Part shown: in pieces, positions 17,218 through 27,555 of the stretch | Layout of the letters: each line of letters starts with the position of its first letter | How positions within the stretch are numbered: the first letter of the stretch is position 1 | Assembly (NCBI RefSeq): GCF_902170565.1 | Contig: NZ_CABHXX010000095.1 | Span: 62,001-126,000, forward strand | Length of the DNA: 64,000 bases | Direction of reading: 5' to 3' | Origin: Yersinia thracica | Lineage (GTDB): Bacteria; Pseudomonadota; Gammaproteobacteria; Enterobacterales; Enterobacteriaceae | The notes under the pieces: model-generated | The model's database searches: none | Told to the model about the DNA's origin: nothing | Seen by the model: the letters and a program-made list of their open reading frames with translations, nothing else | Translations under genes and position numbers: made by a program

Positions 17218-18345
17218 ATGCATTGCGCACAATATACGGCGGGTAGCTGCCGTTCCTGTCAGTGGCTGGATAAACCTTATCCGCAACAACTGGCTGATAA
17301 ACAACATCATTTAGAAACGCTGTTATCTGGTCACGCCGTCACTCAATGGCTATCGCCGGTTTTCGGGCAGGAAAGTGCTTTTCGTAATAAAGCCAAAATG
17401 GTGGTCAGTGGCAGTGTCGAGCGCCCATTATTAGGCATGTTGCATCGCGATGGCACCCCGGTTGATTTATGTGAGTGTCCACTTTATCCCGCCAGTTTTG
17501 CGCCCGTTTTTACGGTGCTGAAAACCTTTATTGCGCGTGCGGGCCTAACGCCTTATAACGTTGCGCGCAAGCGTGGTGAGCTTAAATTCCTGTTATTAAC
17601 TGAAAGCACTTATAGTGGTGAGTTAATGCTGCGCTTTGTGTTGCGCTCCTCCACAAAATTGGCACAGCTACAGGCGGCCTTGCCCTGGTTGCAGCAACAA
17701 TTACCTCAACTTGCGGTTACCTCGGCCAATATTCAGCCGGTGCATATGGCGATTTTGGAAGGGGAGCAGGAAATTCCATTAACGGAGCAGCAGGCGCTGC
17801 CAGAAATCTTTAATCAGGTGCCGCTGTTTATCCGCCCACAAAGTTTTTTCCAGACCAATCCGCAAGTTGCAGCATCACTGTATGCTACGGCGCGCCAATG
17901 GGTGCGTGAGCTGAATATTAATAGCATGTGGGATTTATTCTGTGGGGTGGGGGGGTTCGGTTTGCATTGTGCGGATACTGAAACTCAGCTTACCGGCATT
18001 GAAATCAGCGCCGAAGCTATTGCCTGTGCGCGCCAGTCAGCGAGTCAATTGGGGCTAAAAAATGTCAATTTTGCCGCGCTAGATTCGACGCGTTTTGCCA
18101 CCGCCGAAGCGCTAGTGCCGCAATTGGTATTGGTGAATCCGCCACGGCGCGGCATTGGTGCCGAACTGTGTGAATATCTCAGCCAAATGGCACCCGAATT
18201 TATTCTCTATTCAAGCTGTAATGCCGAAACAATGGCGAAAGATATCAATTTGTTAGCGGACTATCGCATTGAGCGGGTGCAGTTGTTTGATATGTTTCCG
18301 CATACCGCACATTATGAAGTTTTATCCTTACTTATTAAGCGCTAA
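17218..18345 (+). CDS. rlmC: 23S rRNA (uracil747-C5)-methyltransferase
   Basis: SAM-dependent enzyme that makes m5U747 in 23S rRNA. The 375-residue protein starts MHCAQY with cluster cysteines Cys3, Cys11 and Cys14 (GSCRSC) and Cys85/Cys87 in DLCECPLYP, consistent with the 4Fe-4S cluster of the RlmC/RlmD family. There is no TRAM domain, which separates RlmC from RlmD. The methyltransferase part has [15 protein letters not shown] [12 protein letters not shown], the SAM motif [12 protein letters not shown] near residue 240, NPPRRG near 305, and the catalytic cysteine in YSSCNAETM near 334. It is convergent with artJ across an ERIC copy. Confidence 0.95.
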   Translation: MHCAQYTAGSCRSCQWLDKPYPQQLADKQHHLETLLSGHAVTQWLSPVFGQESAFRNKAKMVVSGSVERPLLGMLHRDGTPVDLCECPLYPASFAPVFTVLKTFIARAGLTPYNVARKRGELKFLLLTESTYSGELMLRFVLRSSTKLAQLQAALPWLQQQLPQLAVTSANIQPVHMAILEGEQEIPLTEQQALPEIFNQVPLFIRPQSFFQTNPQVAASLYATARQWVRELNINSMWDLFCGVGGFGLHCADTETQLTGIEISAEAIACARQSASQLGLKNVNFAALDSTRFATAEALVPQLVLVNPPRRGIGAELCEYLSQMAPEFILYSSCNAETMAKDINLLADYRIERVQLFDMFPHTAHYEVLSLLIKR

Positions 18346-18346
18346 A

Positions 18347-18467
18347 CCCAAAGTAATTGGCGTTGCAGGTAGGCAGCCAGCAAACGAATCCCGATGAACT
18401 TACACAGGTAAGTGATTCGGGTTCGTGAGTGCAGCGAACACCCCTGCAACGTCAAGTACAAAGGGTG
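18347..18467. repeat. ERIC element between rlmC and artJ
   Basis: About 120 bp with the ERIC core AACTTACACAGGTAAGTGATT and arms GCGTTGCAGGTAGGC and CCCTGCAACGTCAAGT. It starts two bases after the rlmC stop and ends four bases before the artJ stop, so it lies in the 3' ends of both convergent transcripts and could act as a bidirectional 3' hairpin. Confidence 0.9.
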
Positions 18468-18470
18468 GTA

Positions 18471-19220
18471 TTACTGCGGGAACCACTTATCATTGATGGC
18501 TTTATATGTCCCATCAGCTTTCACCGCTTCAATGGCTTTATTCAGTTTCTCCAGCAACGCGGTGTTATCCGGGCGCACAGCAATACCAAGGCCGGTGCCA
18601 AAGTATTGCGGGTCAGTCACATGCTCGCCAACTGATGCCAGATTTGGATTGGTTTTCAGCCACTCATTCACTACCGCAGTGTCGCCAAACACCCCGTCAA
18701 TACGGCCATTTTTCAGGTCAATAATGGCATTTTGGTAGCTGTCATAAGCCACGGTTTGAATTTCTGGATGTTTATCCTGCAAATATTTCTGGTGCGTGGT
18801 GCCGTTTTCCATCCCGATCTTCTTGCCTTTCAGATCCGCGAAAGAACTGAATTTACCTTTCGGGGCAATAACAATGGCCGAGTTGGCATAGTAAGGTTGG
18901 GTAAATGCCACCTGCTTGCTACGTTCCGGTGTGATGTCCATACCAGAGATAACCGCATCATAACGTTTAAATTTAAGCGCCGGGATCAGGCTATCAAAGG
19001 CCTGATTGGTGAATGTACAGTTGGCTTCCATCTGCTTACATAATGCTTTCGCCAGGTCCATATCAAAGCCGACGATTTCATTATTGGCACCGATGGATTC
19101 AAAAGGCGGGTAGGTTGCTGAAGCAGCGAAACGGATTGTTTCGGTGGAATGAGTAGTTTCTGCGGCCGTTGCGCTGAACACCATGCCACTTAAGATTGTC
19201 GCCAATAGTAACTTTTTCAT
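18471..19220 (-). CDS. artJ: Arginine-binding periplasmic protein
   Basis: Periplasmic L-arginine receptor that feeds the ArtPQM ABC importer. The 249-residue precursor has a signal peptide (MKKLLLATILSGMVFSATA|A). The mature part shows the type-II amino acid receptor pattern: RFAASATYPPFESIGANNE, GFDMDLAKALC, FDSLIPALKFKRYDAVISGMDITPERSKQVAFT and YFGTGLGIAV. It is distinct from the artI copy within the artPIQM cluster, as in E. coli. It has its own upstream region with two ARG-box-like sites, in line with the strong ArgR repression known for E. coli artJ. An inserted repeat element separates it from artM. Confidence 0.93.
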   Translation of the reverse strand: MKKLLLATILSGMVFSATAAETTHSTETIRFAASATYPPFESIGANNEIVGFDMDLAKALCKQMEANCTFTNQAFDSLIPALKFKRYDAVISGMDITPERSKQVAFTQPYYANSAIVIAPKGKFSSFADLKGKKIGMENGTTHQKYLQDKHPEIQTVAYDSYQNAIIDLKNGRIDGVFGDTAVVNEWLKTNPNLASVGEHVTDPQYFGTGLGIAVRPDNTALLEKLNKAIEAVKADGTYKAINDKWFPQ

Positions 19221-19339
19221 GCTTAAACTCCTGTCTGAATTTTTTTAATAGAATATGTTATTACTTATTGATTTTATTATGTCTTGTGATTCTTCATCAC
19301 GATTTATTCGGATGATTGATGAGGTTTACATTGCCATTT

Positions 19340-19378
19340 TATGAATTTATATGCAAGTAATGTGATTAAAAATTTAAT
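19340..19378. promoter_or_regulatory. Two ARG boxes upstream of artJ
   Basis: Two 18-bp sequences resembling the ArgR consensus WNTGAATWWWWATTCANW lie 3 bp apart, the standard spacing: TATGAATTTATATGCAAG (19340-19357) and TGTGATTAAAAATTTAAT (19361-19378). Each differs at two consensus positions. They lie about 120 bp before the artJ ATG. Arginine-dependent repression of artJ is inferred. Confidence 0.65.
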
Positions 19379-19413
19379 TTTTATTTTAATTATGGAAGGA
19401 CAGGATAGAGGTT

Positions 19414-20106
19414 TGGGTTTGGTTGACAGCTGTTTTGTGATCAGGTTCGGTTGACAGAAAGTCGGATCTAGTTTCGGTTGATAGTTGTTCAGTGGCCACT
19501 TAATCCCAGTAGCCTCAACCGAGCAGGAGGGCAAGCCGGCCCTCCTGCACCTGCGGCTTGCGCGAAATATAACTGCTATTCGCAGTTCCCTCGGGCAGCC
19601 GTTGGCCTTATCGAGCCAGCACGATTATAAGCCTCTTCAAGGCTACCCTTCGGGCCAACGCAAGCGTTGTTCAAAACTGCTTCGCAGTGTTGTCGCTCCT
19701 GCTCAAGCGCGCTTTTCGCCGCCGTCCATGGCGGCTCACTCGGGCCACCGTCTTTGTCGGTAATATTCCTGATTGCGCTTAAGGCCAAAAGAAAAAATCA
19801 AAACCACGGTTTTGACTTTGATGTTAAAAGCACATTTGAGCTGCCGAGTGAAGAATGTAGCCAGGGAAATCCGCCATGGACGGTGGATTTAGGCGTCACG
19901 CGGAGGGACCCGCGTAAAGCCGTCCCGTCAGCGAAATGATGAATCGAGGGCACCCGCGAAGCAGGCTAGTGATAGGTGCGCTAGCGCAGGGGATCCAAGG
20001 GGGTTACGCGCTTGTAACCCCTTTGGCGGTTGAGGTATCAGAGGTCAGGTGAGCACAAATTTCATGTCAACCGAACCTCATAGCTAAACTAGCATCAACC
20101 AAAAAC
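19414..20106. mobile_element. MITE-like element with about 46-bp terminal inverted repeats
   Basis: The left end (about 19415-19462) and the reverse complement of the right end (about 20060-20106) align over some 46 bp, sharing TTTGGTTGA near the outside and AGGTTCGGTTGACA near the inside. The 600-bp interior encodes no transposase. It holds a perfect 10-bp hairpin GCAGGAGGGC/GCCCTCCTGC (19523-19548), an inverted pair CCGTCCATGGCGG/CCGCCATGGACGG about 150 bp apart, and a hairpin near 20000-20025. Short ORFs inside look like by-products of the repeat. Base composition is more GC-rich than the flanks. It separates artJ from artM. Confidence 0.65.
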
Positions 20107-20132
20107 AATAATCCGAACTGGGTATTTAACCC

Positions 20133-20801
20133 TTAATTCCGCCGCTCAAACGCTAGCGCTCGGCGCTCCACCAACCGCATCAACAATGTCAGCAACCCAT
20201 TTACCACCAGATACACAATCCCCGCTGCACCAAATACCATCACATCATAAGTCCGGCCATACATCAGTTGGCTGTAACCCATAACTTCCATCAATGTAAT
20301 GGTGTAAGCCAGTGAGGTACTTTTGAACACCAACACCACTTCGTTGGAATAGGAGGAAAGTGCGCGTTTAAAAGCAAATGGCAGCAAGATGCGCAATGAC
20401 TGGGCCTTAGACATTCCCAGGGCTTCACAGGATTGCCATTGACCAGCAGGAATAGCGCGAACCGCACCATAGAACAACTGAGTGGTATAGGCCGCGCTGT
20501 TCAATGCCAAGGCAATCATTGCACACAGCCAGGGTTGTGACAGCAAACTCCATAACCATGGGTATTCACGGATGGCCGGGAACTGCCCTGGGCCGTAGTA
20601 GATCAAAAAGATCTGGACCAACAGCGGGGTGCCGGTGAACAGCGTGATATAAATTTTAACCAGTGGCGTGACAATCGGAGTTTTCAGTGTCAACACAATG
20701 GTGAACAGCAATGACAGCACCAACGCGACCAACAAAGAGGCAATAGTCAATGTCAGGCTGGTATGTAGCCCTTTTAGGATCTCGGGTAAGAATTCCAGCA
20801 T
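20133..20801 (-). CDS. artM: Arginine ABC transporter permease ArtM
   Basis: Inner-membrane subunit of the arginine importer, 222 residues of the HisM/His-Glu-Gln permease family with about five helices. Family phrases are TPLLVQIFLIYYGPGQFP and the EAA-type loop GQWQSCEALGMSKAQSLRILLPFAFKRALSSYSNEV. It is the last gene of artPIQM and overlaps the artQ stop by one base (20801). It pairs with ArtQ to form the channel. Confidence 0.95.
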   Translation of the reverse strand: MLEFLPEILKGLHTSLTLTIASLLVALVLSLLFTIVLTLKTPIVTPLVKIYITLFTGTPLLVQIFLIYYGPGQFPAIREYPWLWSLLSQPWLCAMIALALNSAAYTTQLFYGAVRAIPAGQWQSCEALGMSKAQSLRILLPFAFKRALSSYSNEVVLVFKSTSLAYTITLMEVMGYSQLMYGRTYDVMVFGAAGIVYLVVNGLLTLLMRLVERRALAFERRN

Positions 20802-21517
20802 TAGGATGGGCTCCGTTCAAAACGGGTCGTTCGGAGTTCAATCCACTTGAGCACATACTGGCTAAGCAGGGTCACCACCAGATAAATAGCCGCGGCAATC
20901 ACATACCAGGTAAAGGGTTCTTGAGTTCGGGTAGCAATACTTTTGGTTTGCAGCATCAAGTCATTGACACTGATAAGCGACACCAACGCGGTATCTTTCA
21001 GCAGCACCAACCATTGGTTGCCCAAGCCGGGCAGGGCATGACGCCACATCTGCGGCATAATCAAGCGGAAGAAAATAGCCGTTTGACTCAAGCCCAATGC
21101 TTGGCCTGATTCCCACTGCCCGATAGGCACGGCTTTCAGTGCACCGCGTAAAGTTTGTGATGCATAAGCCGAATAAAGCAGGGCCAGTGCAATAACCCCA
21201 CACAGGAATGGGCTGACCTCAAAATCATCAATATTGAGCTTAATCGGTAACTCAAAGAGATACAGATTCAAGGTAAAGCCGTCTGACAGCATCATCAATA
21301 GCTGAGAAGAGCCAAAATAGATAAACAGCACCACCAGAATCTCTGGTAGCCCGCGTAAAATGGTGACCCAGCCGGTTGTCAGGTAACTGACGACTTTCCA
21401 TCGTGATGATTCACAGACGGCAAACAGCATCGCCAGAATCAGACCGAGGACCAGTGCACAAACGGCAAGGCCGACGGTCATACCGGCGGCACTTGCTAAA
21501 GGTTGAAATTCATTCAT
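20801..21517 (-). CDS. artQ: Arginine ABC transporter permease ArtQ
   Basis: Partner permease of ArtM, 238 residues. It has the family signature [21 protein letters not shown], and the ATPase-contact loop [37 protein letters not shown]. Five membrane segments are visible. The ATG at 21515-21517 lies 11 bp after the artI stop, so the gene is co-transcribed within artPIQM. Length matches E. coli ArtQ. Confidence 0.95.
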   Translation of the reverse strand: MNEFQPLASAAGMTVGLAVCALVLGLILAMLFAVCESSRWKVVSYLTTGWVTILRGLPEILVVLFIYFGSSQLLMMLSDGFTLNLYLFELPIKLNIDDFEVSPFLCGVIALALLYSAYASQTLRGALKAVPIGQWESGQALGLSQTAIFFRLIMPQMWRHALPGLGNQWLVLLKDTALVSLISVNDLMLQTKSIATRTQEPFTWYVIAAAIYLVVTLLSQYVLKWIELRTTRFERSPS

Positions 21518-21528
21518 GGGTGCTTAAA

Positions 21529-22260
21529 TTACTGCTGGAACCATTTTTTATAAATTGTCTGATAGGTGCCATCGGCTTTAACTTTTGCCAGTGCAGCATC
21601 TAACTTACCCTGTAATTCGGTGTTGTTCTGACGAACGGCAATCCCTAAACCGGTACCGAAATAGTCAGCATCAGTGATTTTGTCACCCACCGCAGCTAAT
21701 TGATTATTCTGCTTCAACCACTCATTGACCACCGCAGTGTCACCAAATACCGCATCCAGACGGCCATTTTTCAGGTCAAGAATGGCATTTTGATAGCTGT
21801 CATAAGGGACGGCGGTAATTTCAGGGTGTTTCTCCATCAAGTATTTTTGATGAGTCGAGCCATTCTGCATACCGACACGTTTGCCTTTCAGGGCGGCTAA
21901 ATCAGCCACTTTGCCTTTTTCGGCAATAAACAGTGCAGAGTTATCATAATAAGGCTGGGTAAAAGCCACTTGCTTTTGGCGCTCAGGGGTAATGTCCATC
22001 CCAGAGATAACCGCATCAAAACGCTTGAATTTTAAACTTGGGATCAAGCTGTCGAAAGCTTGATTGGTAAAGGTACATTCGGCTTGCATCTCTTTACACA
22101 GCGCATTAGCCAGATCGATATCAAAGCCCTGCATTTTATTATTGGCATCAATAAATTCAAATGGCGGGTAAGTCGCTTCAGCGGCGAAACGGACAGTTTC
22201 CGCGGCAGAGGCGGATAAACTGATACTGGCGAGGACTGCAGCAATTATTAATTTTTTCAT
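21529..22260 (-). CDS. artI: Periplasmic amino acid-binding protein ArtI
   Basis: Second binding protein of the cluster, 243 residues from the ATG at 22258-22260. The signal peptide MKKLIIAAVLASISLSASA|AE begins there; the in-frame ATG eight codons earlier would put an unlikely extension before it. The mature domain repeats the receptor motifs of ArtJ (RFAAEATYPPFEFIDANN, GFDIDLANALC, SGMDITPERQKQVAFTQPYYD). Its place between artP and artQ matches E. coli artI, whose ligand has been less clear than that of ArtJ. Confidence 0.9.
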   Translation of the reverse strand: MKKLIIAAVLASISLSASAAETVRFAAEATYPPFEFIDANNKMQGFDIDLANALCKEMQAECTFTNQAFDSLIPSLKFKRFDAVISGMDITPERQKQVAFTQPYYDNSALFIAEKGKVADLAALKGKRVGMQNGSTHQKYLMEKHPEITAVPYDSYQNAILDLKNGRLDAVFGDTAVVNEWLKQNNQLAAVGDKITDADYFGTGLGIAVRQNNTELQGKLDAALAKVKADGTYQTIYKKWFQQ

Positions 22261-22280
22261 CGCAAATTCCCAAATAGATA

Positions 22281-23009
22281 TCAATGTGACAGATAGCTGG
22301 CAAAAGCTTCAGTTGTGGGTTGTGTAAAGTGGCTGGCATCACCTTGTTCGACTACATGGCCGTTTTCCATGTAAACCACGCGGCTGGCCGTTTTACGGGC
22401 GACTTCAACCTCATGGGTGACAATCACTTGAGTGATGCCGGTTCCTGCTAATTCACGGATAATACTGACGATTTGTGCCGTAATTTCTGGATCAAGTGCT
22501 GCGGTCGGTTCGTCAAACAGCAAAACTTGCGGCTCCATCATCAACGCGCGGGCAATGGCCACACGTTGTTGCTGACCACCCGAAAGATGCAGCGGGAAGC
22601 GGTCAACAAAATCAGTCAAACGCAGGCGGGTCAGTAATTTTTGTGCGCGCGCCATGGCTTCATCTTTTGATAGACCCAGCACACGGCAAGGGGCTTCAAT
22701 CAGATTTTGCACCACAGTAAGATGCGGCCAAAGATTATATTGTTGGAAGACCATCCCCACATTCTGGCGTAATTCGCGAATAGCTTTCGCGCCCGGAGCT
22801 TGGGAAAAGTCGAAGTGATTGCCCGCTATCTGCAAAGTCCCTGAGCGCGGCATCTCTAGCAAATTCAGCACGCGCAGCAATGAGCTTTTACCGGCACCAC
22901 TTGGCCCTAATAACACTAAGGTTTCGCCCGCAGGACAGTCTAATGTAATGTCGAACAGCGCCTGGTGTACGCCGTAGTAACAGTTAATTCCGTTAAGTTG
23001 AATACTCAT
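22281..23009 (-). CDS. artP: Arginine ABC transporter ATP-binding protein ArtP
   Basis: Cytoplasmic ATPase of the arginine importer and first gene of artPIQM. From the ATG at 23007-23009 it is 242 residues and begins [20 protein letters not shown], as in E. coli; an upstream extension of 17 residues is possible in frame but not conserved. Walker A is GPSGAGKSS (near residue 37), the Q-loop [11 protein letters not shown], the signature [15 protein letters not shown] and Walker [14 protein letters not shown]. The next gene, artI, starts 20 bp on. Confidence 0.95.
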   Translation of the reverse strand: MSIQLNGINCYYGVHQALFDITLDCPAGETLVLLGPSGAGKSSLLRVLNLLEMPRSGTLQIAGNHFDFSQAPGAKAIRELRQNVGMVFQQYNLWPHLTVVQNLIEAPCRVLGLSKDEAMARAQKLLTRLRLTDFVDRFPLHLSGGQQQRVAIARALMMEPQVLLFDEPTAALDPEITAQIVSIIRELAGTGITQVIVTHEVEVARKTASRVVYMENGHVVEQGDASHFTQPTTEAFASYLSH

Positions 23010-23200
23010 GCGCCAAATCTGAATAGCCAATGATGCCGTGAATGGTAACTTCCGCGGCATACTTATGCAATCTTTGTGCGTTAAAATTTATTAACAACCC
23101 GTATTCGGTGTGAAAAATAGCATAACACTTGGATTTAAAATCTATAGGGGATACTCATTTTCTTTCAATTTGCAGGGGTGTTGGCTGCATTTTGGGCTGG

Positions 23201-23776
23201 TTAGTGATCACCCAAAAGTTGACGTAAACTGCTGGCCGGGGCTGAAACACCCATAAAGCGGATGTCATCGACAACCCAACAGGTTCCTTCGCGGATCATC
23301 AACACTTCGTCTTGCCACATCACTGATTGCCCGCCTGCCGATTGGTGCGTCAAATTGACCCGTAATGGAATATTTCGGGCATCAGTATTGGGAATAGTTG
23401 AAGCGCTGGCAACATCCGCGCTGGTGCTGCCTTCACGCAAACTGGTGAAAATATCGCCATTGATGGTTTGTGTGGTATTCACTGTCGCCGCTGGGCGCTG
23501 ACCCGCTTGCTTTCTAGCTGTTTGAATTTGTTCATAAAGTGCCTGACTCAGATAAGGGCGAAATTGAGCAGACAAATTATCATCAGGCAAGCCACTTTTA
23601 TTGCCGATTTGCCCAATCCGCAGGTCATAGAATTTTTGTGCTACTGTGTCCGGCCCACCGTCAATACATGGCGCGGTGCGGCTGCTGATATCCTTGAATG
23701 CCGGGCTGACATTGCTGGTACAGGCGCTAAGCAGAATGGCGAGAGGAAGAATCAGGGCAATATTTTTCTTTTTCAT
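23201..23776 (-). CDS. ybjP: YbjP family lipoprotein
   Basis: Predicted lipoprotein of 191 residues. The signal peptide ends in the lipobox LLSAC with the lipidated cysteine at residue 19; Thr-Ser at +2/+3 argues for outer-membrane sorting. The mature part has FKDISSRTAPCIDGGPDTVAQKFYDLRIG near the start and a DUF3828-like body ending SSLRQLLGDH. Function is unknown. E. coli has ybjQ and amiD after ybjP; here ybjS comes next, so both are missing from this place. Confidence 0.85.
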   Translation of the reverse strand: MKKKNIALILPLAILLSACTSNVSPAFKDISSRTAPCIDGGPDTVAQKFYDLRIGQIGNKSGLPDDNLSAQFRPYLSQALYEQIQTARKQAGQRPAATVNTTQTINGDIFTSLREGSTSADVASASTIPNTDARNIPLRVNLTHQSAGGQSVMWQDEVLMIREGTCWVVDDIRFMGVSAPASSLRQLLGDH

Positions 23777-23853
23777 ATGATGACCTTAAGAATCCGTTAT
23801 GAAAATGATTGTAGCCTATAGCCAAAGAAAATGTGGAGAGCAGCTCAGCCACG

Positions 23854-24852
23854 TCATTTACCGTGCTCTTTTAACCAGCGGGCAGTGCGGATAATCCCTT
23901 CATCTAATGACACTTGCGGACGATAACCTAATTCTAATTCTGCCCGCTGGGTATCCAGCGTCAGGTCAAAATTAAGTTTAGCGACGCCATAATGGGTCAA
24001 TATCGGCTCTTTTTCGGCTTTATTACCCAGTTTCTCCATTGCTCGGGCCATGATATCCAGCATCGGGTAGGGCACTGAGCGAATACGGCAGGGCATATCC
24101 AACTCTTTCAGTAGATGTTGCACGATGGTGCGCAGTGGGCGAGGTTGTTGATTGGTAATATTATAGGCTCTGCCAGATTGTGTGTTCTGGCTTTGAGTCG
24201 CCAGCCACATAGCATGCACCGCATTTCCCAGATAGGTCATGTCCACCAGAGCATCACCGCCACGGGGCAGCAGCAGGGTGCCATAATATTTAATCATTTG
24301 TAGCAGGCGCGGCAGCATCACGGTATCGTGTGGGCCGAACAAGCCTTGCGGGCGCAAAATAGTAAAATGGGTTTGCGGATTAGACAGCGCTAATTGCTGA
24401 ATAACTTCCTCTCCAGCGGCTTTGCTGCGTGCGAACTCATTGGCAAAACGGGCTGGGCGGAAGTCTTCCTGAATATTTCGGTGGTGGTGATAATCGAAAT
24501 AAATGGCGGGTGAGGAAATATGAATGAAATTCTCCACACCATAGGCGGCGGCCCATTCACCCAAACGGCGTGTCGCGCGGACATTGGCCAGCTCAAAAGC
24601 TTGCTCAGTGCCCCAAGGCGAAGTAAAACTGGAGCAGTGCCACAGTGTATCGACACCGGCCAGCATAGCTTTCGCCTGTGCGGAAACCAGATTCGTCAGG
24701 TCGGCATGAATAAATTCAGCGCCTATCTTTGTCAATAATGCGCCCATCGCCGGATTATTGCCGGTGGCGATGACTTTGATACCCTGACGACGGAGATATT
24801 CAACGGCATTTCGGCCTAACCCGCAGGTTGCACCGGTGACCAATATCTTCAT
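23854..24852 (-). CDS. ybjS: NAD(P)-dependent epimerase/dehydratase-like protein YbjS
   Basis: Extended short-chain dehydrogenase/reductase fold, about 332 residues. The cofactor motif is [10 protein letters not shown] near residue 7, and the catalytic Tyr-x3-Lys is not canonical, the region reading [13 protein letters not shown] and [13 protein letters not shown]. The ATG at 24850-24852 (MKILVTGA) matches the E. coli start; a GTG seven codons upstream is an alternative. Physiological substrate is unknown. It is the third gene of a ltaE-ybjT-ybjS run on the minus strand. Confidence 0.88.
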   Translation of the reverse strand: MKILVTGATCGLGRNAVEYLRRQGIKVIATGNNPAMGALLTKIGAEFIHADLTNLVSAQAKAMLAGVDTLWHCSSFTSPWGTEQAFELANVRATRRLGEWAAAYGVENFIHISSPAIYFDYHHHRNIQEDFRPARFANEFARSKAAGEEVIQQLALSNPQTHFTILRPQGLFGPHDTVMLPRLLQMIKYYGTLLLPRGGDALVDMTYLGNAVHAMWLATQSQNTQSGRAYNITNQQPRPLRTIVQHLLKELDMPCRIRSVPYPMLDIMARAMEKLGNKAEKEPILTHYGVAKLNFDLTLDTQRAELELGYRPQVSLDEGIIRTARWLKEHGK

Positions 24853-24983
24853 AACAAATTCGGTTCCCACCAAAAATCAGAATGCTAGAGCTTTGAATTA
24901 TTCGTCCAGCAAATAAGATGCCATTCTTTCGTGAAATGCGGCGCTATGCAATCAGAATCCCCTGCTTACTTGAATTTGCAGCG

Positions 24984-26441
24984 TTATTCGTCGCTCTTGT
25001 TCTTGCGTTCGCGGTCATATTGCACCGCCAAAGTGGCAATGCGTTTCGCCATACCCCGAAAAATAAACAGGTGTGCGGGCATCATCACAAACCAATACAG
25101 TAACCCGTTAAAGCCCGCCGGATGCCACCATGCCCGGACATCGAAGCTGCGGCGTCCGCCCAACTCCTTGATGGTAAAAGTGAGCCGCCCAAGCCCCGGC
25201 GCTTTCATCCCGAACATCATGGCTAACTGCCGCAAGGGTTTGAGGGTGATAACTTTCCAGCCATCAATCAGGTCACCCAATTCCAGCGTTTCTCTGTCTG
25301 GGCGGCCATAAACAACACCGCCACCGGCCAGATCATCCATCCAGGCGCGGGTTTTCCATAGCGGATTGCCATAAAAATAACCTTCTTTGCCGCCAATTTG
25401 CTGGACCACATGCCACAACGCCTCACTGGAGGCGGAGGTATAGAGTGTGCAACCCGCCTGTTTGGGGTAAAAACCATAACCCGGCCGCCAGCGGGCGCGA
25501 GCTTCGGGGTCATAGCCCCAGTCAGGCGAATCCACCACTTCATCCTCGCGGCGCAATGTCTCTTTAACGGCATCGTCAAAACTAATGAGTTGTTGGGGAA
25601 TCAGCGCCTGCAAAGCTTGCCCATCAGCCGGTAAATCGTGATTCAGCCCCTCAATCAAAGCACTGGCAATCGGCGTCGGGACTGAGGTCACCATATTGAT
25701 GAAGTAAACTGAAATAAAGCGGGTCGGGAGCGGAATAGGAATTAGCCAGCGCCGTTTACCACTGATAGCAATAAACCGCTCAAACATAGTTTGATAGCTA
25801 ATATATTCCGGCCCGGCGACATCAAATATGCGGTTTTCTGCTGACGGGTGATTGAGTAATTCCGTTAAGTAAATCAGCAAGTTTTCCAGCGCGACCGGGG
25901 ATGATTTTGAGCGCACCCAACGCGGTGGCGTCAGAATCGGCAGGTTATAAACCATATCGCGCATCACTTCAAAAGCGGCAGAGCCGGGGCCGACGATGAT
26001 ACTGGCGCGCAGCTCGGTCACCGGAATACCACTTTGGCGCAGCAAATCACCGGTCAATTTGCGGGCAATCAGATGAGGGGAACTGTTGTCATCCGGCTGT
26101 AATGCACTCAGGTATATGATCTGCTTGACTGACGGGCTCTGTTGCAGCGCCGTTTTCATATTGGTGGCCGCCAGGCGTTCCTGCTCAATCAAATCCTGTC
26201 CGTCGCCCATGCCATGAACCAGATAATAGACGACATCAATATCTTGTAGCGCGGCGATCAGGGTTGAGGGCTGATAAAGATCGACAAAACGGCACTCGAC
26301 TCCCTGCCAGGGTTGCTCTTTTAACCACTCGATACGGCGCGCAGCGGCAGTGACGGCATGCCCTTGCTGGCTTAGTCTTGGCACCAGATGTTGGCCAATA
26401 TAGCCACTGGCTCCCAGCACCAATATCCGTTGCGGCGTCAT
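24984..26441 (-). CDS. ybjT: YbjT: NmrA/SDR-like protein with C-terminal DUF2867
   Basis: A 485-residue two-domain protein. An N-terminal Rossmann domain (residues 1-300) carries [19 protein letters not shown] and [14 protein letters not shown]-terminal DUF2867 domain (about 330-480) has [23 protein letters not shown] and [17 protein letters not shown], the last possibly membrane-associated. Enzymatic role is unknown. Its ATG overlaps the ltaE stop by 4 nt (ATGA), so the two are translationally coupled. Confidence 0.88.
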   Translation of the reverse strand: MTPQRILVLGASGYIGQHLVPRLSQQGHAVTAAARRIEWLKEQPWQGVECRFVDLYQPSTLIAALQDIDVVYYLVHGMGDGQDLIEQERLAATNMKTALQQSPSVKQIIYLSALQPDDNSSPHLIARKLTGDLLRQSGIPVTELRASIIVGPGSAAFEVMRDMVYNLPILTPPRWVRSKSSPVALENLLIYLTELLNHPSAENRIFDVAGPEYISYQTMFERFIAISGKRRWLIPIPLPTRFISVYFINMVTSVPTPIASALIEGLNHDLPADGQALQALIPQQLISFDDAVKETLRREDEVVDSPDWGYDPEARARWRPGYGFYPKQAGCTLYTSASSEALWHVVQQIGGKEGYFYGNPLWKTRAWMDDLAGGGVVYGRPDRETLELGDLIDGWKVITLKPLRQLAMMFGMKAPGLGRLTFTIKELGGRRSFDVRAWWHPAGFNGLLYWFVMMPAHLFIFRGMAKRIATLAVQYDRERKNKSDE

Positions 26442-27457
26442 GCGCGCTGCTCGGTTAAAAACTCACGCCATAACGCGACCACTTTTTCCAGGTCACTGCG
26501 GCTGATATTAAGGTGAGTAATCATTCTGGTGATTGGCCCAGCACTGATCAATACGCCATGCTCGCGCATCCAAGGGCCAAGTTTGGCGGCTGCCTCGGCA
26601 GATTGCTGAATATACAGCACATTCGTTTGCGCCCCCGGAGCCACTATCTCCACACCTAATGAGCGCAGTTGTTGCTCCAGCCACAGGGCATTGTCGTGGT
26701 CATCTTTTAATCGGGCGACATTATGCTCTAATGCATACAACCCGGCCGCTGCCAAAATGCCCGCCTGACGCATGCCGCCGCCGGTCATTTTACGCCAACG
26801 GCGCGCACGTTTAATGTATTCTGCACTGCCGCATAACAGCGAGCCAACCGGGGTTCCCAACCCTTTTGACAGACAAATTGTCAGGGTGTCGCAATATTGG
26901 GTGATGTCACTCAGGGGGACATTCAGCGCCACGGCAGCATTAAAAATACGTGCGCCATCAATATGTAATGCCAGTTTTTTCTCGCGGGTCAAAACCCATG
27001 CTTGCTGCAAGTAACTCAGTGGCAATACTTTACCGCTGTGGGTATTTTCCAGACTCAGTAGGCGGGTTTGAGCAAAATGAATGTCATCGGGCTTGATCGC
27101 CGCCAATATTTTATCCAGTGGTAAGGTGCCGTCATCATTTGCATCAATAGGTTGTGGCTGGATGCTACCAAGCACTGCGGCACCACCGGCTTCATACAGA
27201 TAATTATGCGCTTTTTGGCCGACGATATACTCTTCACCACGCTGACAGTGGGTTAACAGTGCGACCAGATTCGCTTGTGTGCCAGTCGGCAGGAATAATG
27301 CGGCTTCTTTACCTGATAACCTGGCGGCCTGGGCCTCTAAAGCATTCACCGTCGGGTCATCGCCATACACATCATCGCCGACTTCGGCATTGGCCATGGC
27401 ATTGCGCATCGCGACATCAGGTTGCGTGACTGTGTCACTGCGTAAATCGATCAGCAT
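26438..27457 (-). CDS. ltaE: Low-specificity L-threonine aldolase
   Basis: PLP enzyme that splits L-threonine or L-allo-threonine to glycine and acetaldehyde. The 339 residues begin [24 protein letters not shown] ([13 protein letters not shown]), a family hallmark. The PLP lysine lies in [17 protein letters not shown] near residue 197, and [15 protein letters not shown] carries the cofactor-binding Asp-x-Ala-Arg. Length agrees with E. coli LtaE. In E. coli it is next to poxB and co-transcribed; here a methyltransferase gene intervenes. Confidence 0.94.
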   Translation of the reverse strand: MLIDLRSDTVTQPDVAMRNAMANAEVGDDVYGDDPTVNALEAQAARLSGKEAALFLPTGTQANLVALLTHCQRGEEYIVGQKAHNYLYEAGGAAVLGSIQPQPIDANDDGTLPLDKILAAIKPDDIHFAQTRLLSLENTHSGKVLPLSYLQQAWVLTREKKLALHIDGARIFNAAVALNVPLSDITQYCDTLTICLSKGLGTPVGSLLCGSAEYIKRARRWRKMTGGGMRQAGILAAAGLYALEHNVARLKDDHDNALWLEQQLRSLGVEIVAPGAQTNVLYIQQSAEAAAKLGPWMREHGVLISAGPITRMITHLNISRSDLEKVVALWREFLTEQRA

Positions 27458-27555
27458 AGTTTTCTCGCAGGTTGGAAAAGAGTGGCTTTATCATAGCGAG
27501 AATATTAAAACAAAAAAGCCCGAGAAAAGATTATTTGCTGATTTTATTCTGATTT

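Noticed and set aside
19485..19939. Open frames of 60-90 codons within the artJ-artM gap
   Set aside because: They lie inside the inverted-repeat element in several overlapping frames, lack ribosome sites and show no domain; better explained as repeat sequence.
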